The notes beneath the pieces were generated by a model. The model was given only the letters and a program-made list of their open reading frames with translations. It did not search any database and was not told the origin of the DNA. The translations under genes were made by a program, and so were the position numbers. 64,000 nt of DNA from Thinopyrum elongatum (Eukaryota; Streptophyta; Magnoliopsida; Poales; Poaceae): positions 190,610,423-190,674,422 of the forward strand of contig CM022298.1 in assembly GCA_011799875.1 (NCBI GenBank). The letters are read 5' to 3'. Shown in pieces: positions 58,405 to 64,000 of this stretch. Position 1 is the stretch's first letter, and the number at the start of each line of letters is the position of its first letter.

Positions 58405-58989
58405 TCATGCCGGCCAGGAGGTGGCCCGCCATGGCGCCTCCCATGGAGGGCCACCTACCTGACTGAAACCCGGGGGAGCACCCCTCAGGCCGGAGGGGGA
58501 ATCCTGTCCGCAACCTTCCCGTCGCGGGGTCCCCCATGTCTCCTCCAAAAAGACGAGCAAACGCAAAAAAGGGCAAGCGCAGATCCAGGGCGGGGGCTGC
58601 GACATAGGTGGGGGCCGAAAGGGTTCCATGCCCCCACAAGCGGCGTCTATCAGCTCAGCGACCCTGTTGAGAAAAGCATCGTAGTCACCATTTGCAGGAC
58701 GGTAGCGCAACACCTCACGGGCCACAAGGAGCACGGCTCGCGCGTCTGTCAGCCCACGATGAGTGTGGGGGAATGACGCTGCGGCGGGGCCGAAGGAGGG
58801 CGCGGCGGTACGGCCGCTGCGCTACGCGAAGAGTGGTGTCAATGGGTTCTGCCGCCGACGAGCGGCAGCGCCACTGGCCACGTTAGCTATGGGGGGAATG
58901 GTGTGGCGAGGAGTACCACGGCCGAGGGGCACCGCCTGGGTGATGCGAGCGGCCCAACGCTCAGTGTGAGCTCGGCGAGCTTTCGCCAT
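58405..58989 (-). pseudogene. Third Tat element, gag N-terminal remnant
   Basis: The frame opens with ATG at 58989 (M-A-K-A-R-R-A-H-T-E-R-W) and runs to about 58405 with one TAG near 58819. It has an Arg/Ala-rich leader and then a helical stretch (L-L-V-A-R-E-V-L-R-Y-R-P). The capsid core and everything up to integrase are missing. Rightly the first part of gag by position after the PBS. Confidence 0.65.
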
Positions 58990-59041
58990 GGATGCGGCAG
59001 AGCGAGAACGAAGCGTGGTTGATGAAGAAACGGAGCTCCGT

Positions 59042-59064
59042 CACACCCCCTACCTGGCGCTCCA
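59042..59064 (-). promoter_or_regulatory. PBS of the third Tat element
   Basis: The minus strand reads TTTGGAGCGCCAGGTAGGGG two bases inside the right LTR, matching the PBS blocks of the two other Tat elements with one or two changes. Confidence 0.75.
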
Positions 59065-59066
59065 AA

Positions 59067-59950
59067 TGTCGGATTCAGGGGCTCTGCCGACCCAAGAAGG
59101 TTCGAACTCTGGGGCGTGAATGAAGGATCTCGCTTCACAACGACGCTAGCTCGCCATACCCAAGGCTTGATCTCACCGAGTGCGCGGGATCATGTGGAAG
59201 GGATGAACATAGAGATTTACCCAGGTTCAGCCCACCTTGCGGTGTAAAACCCTACTCCTGCTTTTGGTAGATCGGCCTCACGAGGAGGTAGAGGATGAAC
59301 AAGTACAGTGGATGAGCAGCCTCGTGTGGGCTCAGGTGGTGAGGATGAATCGGTCTGGGTCGGATCCCTTCTACCGTGGTGGCTAGCCCATATTTATAGC
59401 GGCCTTGGTCCTCTTCCCTCATAGCTTAGGCAGGAAGGGATTCCACAACGGCCAATTTTGAAAGGGGACAAGGAGTACATCTTATCCTGATGAAAGGTGG
59501 TCTCCGCCTGTAAAGCTTCTGGCCATGACGTAGCGGTGGGCTCGGCGATGACATCCGTCCCGTCGAGCTCGTGGTCTTGGTCTCATTGCACCAGAATGGC
59601 AAGCTTTGGGGCCTTCCTCGGGAACCTGTGCTGGCCCTTGCTCCCTTAGCACCGAAGAGGAAACTGTCCCCTCTGTGCCTGCTGGCGCCCCCTGGCCTTG
59701 GTCGTCACGGCTCACATCATCGCAGCCTCATGAGGCAGGAGGCTTGCATAGAGTTCTTTGCTCCTCGGGAGGCAGGCTCGGAGAGCTGCTACTCTGGAGG
59801 TCTTGGCGTTGCTCGCCTCATGAGGCTGGGGCCCTCGCGAGGGTCTTTTCCTGGGGGTCTTGTAGCTTGGGCCGTACTAGGCCATCGATGAGCCCGCGCG
59901 CTAGGCCCAAGCAGGCAAGTCTGGGTACCCCTGGCCCCAGAACACCGACA
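59067..59950 (-). repeat. Third Tat element, right LTR (its 5' LTR)
   Basis: 884 bp, minus-strand TATAAATA at about 59391-59398. The same CCTCATGAGG and CCTCGCGAGG palindromes recur at about 59727, 59816 and 59832. Confidence 0.9.
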
Positions 59951-60693
59951 GAGCCCTCCATGGACTGACGCAGCCGTTACCCTTCGTGGGTTGAAGTCTC
60001 CATCAATGTGGATGTATGATAGCACCACCTATCGGAACCACACCAAAAATCTCCATGTCTTCATTGCGTTTGCAAACTCCAATCCCATCCCTTTACTTTC
60101 TTGCAATTTGCACGCTTTACTCTTTCCACTGCATATACTCTTGTCATGCTTGCTTGAAATGTATTGTGAATGCTTAAACTTGTGCTAAAAGTCAACCTTA
60201 ACTTGAAGAATCTAAAAACTGCTAGTTTTGCTTGTTAAGGGTCTAATCACCCCCCTCTAGACCCCTCTTCTCAATTCTCTCACAATAGTAATTTGTTTAC
60301 CCACCATATGCTTTTTGTTCGAGAGATAAGCCTCTAGTGAAAACTATGGCCCCCAGGTCTATCTTTATCATATATTGAAATCCAAAAATACCTTGCTGCA
60401 ATTTATTTACCTTCATTTTATTTTGTGTTTTTGTTTATCTATCTATCACTACGAGATTTGATCCTTGCAATTAACTGTCAAGGGATTGACAACCCCTTGT
60501 TTGCGTTGGGTGCAAGTATTTTTATTTTGTGTGTAGGTGCTGTTCACAAGGTATTGCGTGGTTCTCCCGACGCCGCTCTCTATTGTACTGGATTGATAAC
60601 CTTGGTTCTTAACTAAGGAAATACTTATCTCTATTGTACCGCATCATCCTCTACTCTTCGAGGAAATCCCAACGCCGCTCACAAGTAGCAACA

Positions 60694-61218
60694 GCTTTGC
60701 ACTTAATTATAGCATGGTAGTACTACTTTGGAATATGATGGGAAACAAGCTCGAGATTTATAGATGGTTTTGGTTTCGAAGCCCGAAATGGCTCCCGATG
60801 AGTTTTCTGGAACACAAATTTCAAGTACGGATCACATGCGGTCGCACATGTCAGTGATATACCTGGTCGTACATGTCAAACCAAGCCAATGCGTGTCCCT
60901 TCAATGAGATGCGGGTCGGACCGACCGTCTGTTGGTGCGAAGCGAACGCGACACACTGCAAGTTTATGAATTTGAATTTGCATTTTAAAAACTTATTACG
61001 TGATGGAGACTTATGACTATTGGGTGATTCTCACGACCAAGCATTCAAAAACTTGTGATAAATCAATTACCATCTTTTTCCAAACGACCAAGTATTTCCA
61101 CAGAAATACAATACATTTAGATGGACTGATTGTCATGGTTGCAAACTGCCATGGCACCGCAAGTTACTGCAGCAGCAACCGAGTAGGTCACTACATCTCT
61201 GGCAGGGAAGGAGGGCAG
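60694..61218. other. Low-copy-looking sequence, no gene called
   Basis: AT-rich text after the end of the split LTR. On the minus strand 60960-61218 resembles a 3' untranslated region downstream of the small frame at 62787-63242. Nothing else recognised. Confidence 0.4.
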
Positions 61219-61223
61219 CTCAC

Positions 61224-62745
61224 TGATGACCCACAAGTATAGGGGATCAACCTTAGTCTTTTTGATAAGTAAGAGTGTCGAACCCAACGAGGAGCAGAAG
61301 GAAATGACCAGCGGTTTTCAGCAAGGTATTGTTTGCAAGCACTGAAATTGTCAGTAACAGATAGTTTGGTAGCAAGGTAGTTTGTAACGAGCAACAAGTA
61401 GTAATGGTAACAAAGGCGCAACAAGGTTGCCCAATCCTTTTTGTAGCAAAGGACAGGCCGGAACAGTCTCTTATAATAAGCAAAGTGTTCTTGAGGACAC
61501 ACGGGAATTTCATCTAGTCACTTTCATCATGTTTGTTTGATTCGCTTTCGCTACTTTGATAATTTGATATTTGGGTGGACCGGTGCTTGGGTGTTGTTCT
61601 TACTTGAACAAGCCTCCCACTTATGATTACCCCCTCTCACAAGCATCCACAACTACAAAAGAAGAATTAAGATAAATATAACCATAGCATGAAACATATG
61701 AATCCAAATCAGCCCCTTACAGAATAGCGCATAAACTAGGGTTTATGCTTCTGTCACTCTAGCAACCCATCATCTAATTACTACTCCATAATGCCTTGCC
61801 TTAGGCCCAAGTATGGTGAATTGTCATGTAGTCGATGTTCACACGACACCACTAAGGGAAACAACAACATACATATCATCAAAATATGGAACGAATACCA
61901 AATTCACATGATTACTTACGAGAAGACTTTTCCCATGTCCTCAAAAACAAAAGTAACTACGCACAAACCATATTCATGTTCAAGATCAGAGGGGTATTGA
62001 ATAGCATCAAGGATCAGAACATATAATCTTCCACCAAATAAACGAACTAGCATCAACTACAAGATGCAATCAACACTACTAGCAACCCACATGTACCAAT
62101 CTGAGCTTTTGAGACAAAGATTGAATACAAGAGATGAACTAGGGTTTGAGATGAGATGGTGTTGGTGAAGATGTTGATGAAGATTGGTCCTCCCATGATG
62201 AGAGGGTTGTTGGTAATGTCGATGGCTTCGATTTCCCCCTCCCGGAGGGAAGTATCCCCAGCGGAATCGCTCCGCCGAAGAGCAAAAGTGCTCCTGCCCA
62301 AATTTCGCCTTGAGACGGCAGCTCTTCATCCCGAAAGTCCTCTGCTAATTTTTTTTTCTAGGGCAAATGGCATCATATAGGAGAAGATGGGCCTCAGAGG
62401 TTGGCGAGGGGCAACATGAGCCACATGGGTGTGCCCAGGGAGTGGGCGCGCCCGTGTGCCTAGTGGGCACCTAGTGGGCCCCCTCTGGTATTTATTTTCT
62501 CTAGTATTTTTTATATATTCCAAAATAATTCTCCATGAAATTTCAGCTCATTTGGAGTTGTGCATAATAGGTATCTCTGATGTAGCTTTTTCAGTTCCAG
62601 AATTCCAGCTGTCGGCAATCTCCCTCTTCATGTAAATCTTGCAAATTAAGAGAAAAAAGGCATTAGAATTGCACCGCAAAGTATTATATTAATCAAAAAC
62701 ATTGTAAATAACAGTAGGAAAACATGATGCAAAATGGACGTATCA
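61224..62745 (-). mobile_element. Solo LTR, TGATACGTC-type Ty3/gypsy
   Basis: 1522 bp. The plus strand starts TGATGACCCACAAGTATAGG and ends GACGTATCA, so the LTR is in minus orientation. The TSD CTCAC is perfect (61219-61223 and 62746-62750). No PBS, PPT or coding sequence. It separates two pieces of otherwise contiguous low-copy-looking DNA. Confidence 0.93.
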
Positions 62746-62786
62746 CTCACCTCAGCTACGATGCATGCCCAGCGCCACCACCGCAA

Positions 62787-63242
62787 CTAGTTCCGCGATT
62801 TGGCTTCTCCTACCGCCCATTTGAACAGTTGCACCGGCTGCTCATCCCATTCCACACGCATGCACATTCTTTCCTCCGCAGTCGACTCCGTGAATATGAT
62901 CTCTGCCATTAGACCCATCTTGAAATCAACGCGACGATGCCAGATGCTGACATCCCTTAGCATCTCTCCCTTAATATCGACTAGCGCCTCTGCCTTGTGC
63001 TTCGCCAGGCGCAACTCCTTCGAACTTGTCTCCAATCGATGTGACACTTCCTCAATTCGATTTGCCCTTGCTGCCCACCACCTACAACGCAACCCTGGCA
63101 TGTCCTCCGGCGCCACTGATCTGTGATTCTAGAGCAATGGATCCCCTCTGAAAGACATGTGGGTTTCGCTCAAAGGCGGCAGTGATGCGGGCCACAGCGA
63201 GAGGGAATCCCAGGGGATGCTGGGATCTAAGGGATTATCCAT
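62787..63242 (-). pseudogene. Small reading frame of unknown function, one premature stop
   Basis: ATG at 63242 in the favourable monocot context CCGCCATGG opens a frame of 151 codons ending in TAG at 62789-62787. It is broken once by TAG at 63131-63129 (L-L-stop-N-H-R-S), compatible with CAG to TAG. The product is small and charged, with a helical Lys/Glu-rich middle (V-S-H-R-L-E-T-S-S-K-E-L-R-L-A-K). I recognise no domain. A GC-rich leader precedes it (63243-63300). Downstream on the same strand is GCTGAG-GTGAG, where the solo LTR is inserted. It could be a host gene or a fragment captured by a transposon. Confidence 0.4.
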
Positions 63243-63330
63243 GGCGGGATCCGATGGGCGAGACGGGGAGCCGAGCGTAGGCGCTGGGATAGCCCTACGA
63301 GTAACGAGGCTAACATAAAGATACTCGTAC

Positions 63331-63620
63331 TACTCCACTCCGTCCATTTTTAAATACAAAGGCCACCAATAGTAACCAAGGCCAAAATTGATCATGTTGC
63401 CTGCGTCCTGGTTTATTGGCCCCCTTTGTATTTTGTGCCAAATTTGGACCAAAAATTTAACTAATGAAATGTTAATGGATGTCACCAAAAATTATATCAT
63501 TGGATTCGCGTTTGAACATAGTTTTTGATGATATTATTTTTTATGACATGCATTAATATTTTGTTAGTTAAATTTATGGTCAAAATTTGGCACAAAATAC
63601 GAAGGAGACCAATGGAAGTA
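63331..63620. mobile_element. Foldback MITE-like element
   Basis: Arms 63415-63486 and 63546-63613 are imperfect inverted repeats: ATTGG-CCC-TT-GTATTTTGTGCCAAATTT against its complement, extending through TTTAACTAA and TTAATG-ATG. The outer edges TACTCCACTCCGTCC and GGAAGTA resemble Stowaway-type ends. No clear TA duplication. Confidence 0.6.
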
Positions 63621-64000
63621 GCAACCCATGATTTAACTATTCGCATGCATGCAGTGGAGTAATAATGTCATTCTCAACTACTTCCTCCCTCATGTCCGCT
63701 CAATTTGCATGTGCTATATTAATTAACCATCCAATGAGTGAACGACTTTACACGCATCAAATTATCACATGGGGTGGATTCATACAAAAATGCTTTCCAC
63801 GGTGTACCCGCGTGTGCGTGTGTGGGAATGAGTGCATGCGTGCACATCTTCTCTTCGTGCACGGAGTCCACCAGTGTGTGTGAGAGAGGACGAGTGCATG
63901 TTGTGTCTAGATTCTTCTAAAACCAGCAGCACGTCAGTGTGATCAATCCGCACAAGAAGGTCGCAACAACACCTCCACATGTGCCACATGGCTTCATGGA
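63621..64000. other. Right edge, no gene called
   Basis: GT-rich microsatellite-like text at about 63809-63885 and no recognisable gene or terminus. Composition resembles 230-510 at the left edge (GTGTGTG, GAGAGAG, GCATGCATG), but I see no long match. Confidence 0.45.

Larger units (their letters stand above)
52512..59950 (-). mobile_element. Third Tat-lineage element, internally deleted
   Basis: LTRs are 52512-53432 (921 bp) and 59067-59950 (884 bp), both starting TGTCGGATTCAGGGGCTC and ending CGCCGACA or CACCGACA. The TSD GAGCC is perfect (52507-52511 and 59951-59955). The PBS next to the right LTR shows minus orientation. Only the gag N-terminus and the integrase C-terminal half remain of gag-pol; protease, RT and RNase H are absent. 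A gene antisense to it (plus strand, 53731-56591) is retained. Presumably non-autonomous. Confidence 0.92.
38218..60282 (+). mobile_element. Unclassified ~1.6-kb solo LTR, split by two elements
   Basis: The ends are TGAAAACAG at 38218 and TTCTCTCA at 60282, flanked by the perfect TSD CAATA (38213-38217 and 60283-60287). Its own sequence is 38218-38342, 51377-52511 and 59956-60282, about 1.59 kb. No PBS or coding domain is present. Within 51660-51995 it has about ten copies of a short inverted motif near TCGGTCTCACCGAG. I recall this LTR type from Triticeae but cannot name the family with confidence. Confidence 0.8.
38061..60693 (+). mobile_element. Older Sabrina/WHAM-like LTR, split by later insertions
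   Basis: Only 38061-38217 and 60288-60693 belong to it. The first part begins ATACTCTAGATGCATGCTGG and ends at CAATTGCCCAATA. The second resumes GTAATTTGTTTACCC and ends CACAAGTAGCA at about 60693. No PBS follows, so it is a solo or truncated LTR. Its 5' half is cut by the minus-strand element ending at 38060. Confidence 0.7.

Overview
The window is a stretch of repeat-dominated Triticeae-type (wheat, Aegilops or barley relative) nuclear DNA. I infer this from a BARE/Angela-type solo LTR, a Sabrina/WHAM-like element, a Triticeae-type CACTA terminus, several Ty3/gypsy elements and deep nesting. I see no bacterial features, no CRISPR array, no rRNA or tRNA gene and no intact host gene. Most of the sequence is explained by at least eight mobile elements inserted in one another. 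Six of the boundaries are fixed by target-site duplications (TSDs), five of them perfect.

Left block (1-31926). 1-1500 is AT-rich intergenic DNA with small tandem repeats. From about 1500 to 6246 and again from 29023 to 31926 lies a CACTA DNA transposon. It carries a broken, spliced, repeated-exon gene, GGGCC-rich subterminal repeats and one inverted terminus at 31926; its other end is not recognisable. Into it jumped a minus-strand Tat-lineage Ty3/gypsy element (6247-29017, TSD AATGT). The gag gene of that element was then hit by a BARE/Angela-type solo LTR (11361-13076, TSD GCATC) and by a second, younger Tat-lineage element (13389-27281, plus strand).

The younger Tat element is nearly complete. 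It has identical-length 1013-bp LTRs with 13 differences by my count, gag-protease, RT, two RNase H regions and a D,D35E integrase. It also has a four-exon gene on the opposite strand, with canonical splice sites and matching phases, encoding a Transposase_28-like first exon and a long coiled-coil last exon. Two Tat families here share an in-frame UAG between protease and RT.

Right block (31927-60693). A minus-strand Sabrina/WHAM-like element (31927-38060, left LTR cut by the CACTA element) sits in a plus-strand LTR of the same kind (38061-38217 plus 60288-60693). That older LTR was also split by an unclassified ~1.6 kb solo LTR (38218-60282, TSD CAATA). The solo LTR in turn received a Tekay/Del-like chromovirus (38343-51371, TSD GATGT, LTRs about 4 kb) and a deleted Tat-lineage element (52512-59950, TSD GAGCC). 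The latter kept its antisense gene better than its own gag-pol.

Right edge (60694-64000). Low-copy-looking DNA with a small minus-strand reading frame carrying one premature stop (62787-63242), a perfect-TSD solo LTR just downstream of it (61224-62745) and a foldback MITE-like element (63331-63620).

Coding decay is mostly by single stops of the CAG to TAG or CGA to TGA type, as expected for methylated, silenced elements. Element family names are from memory of the families and were not checked against a database.
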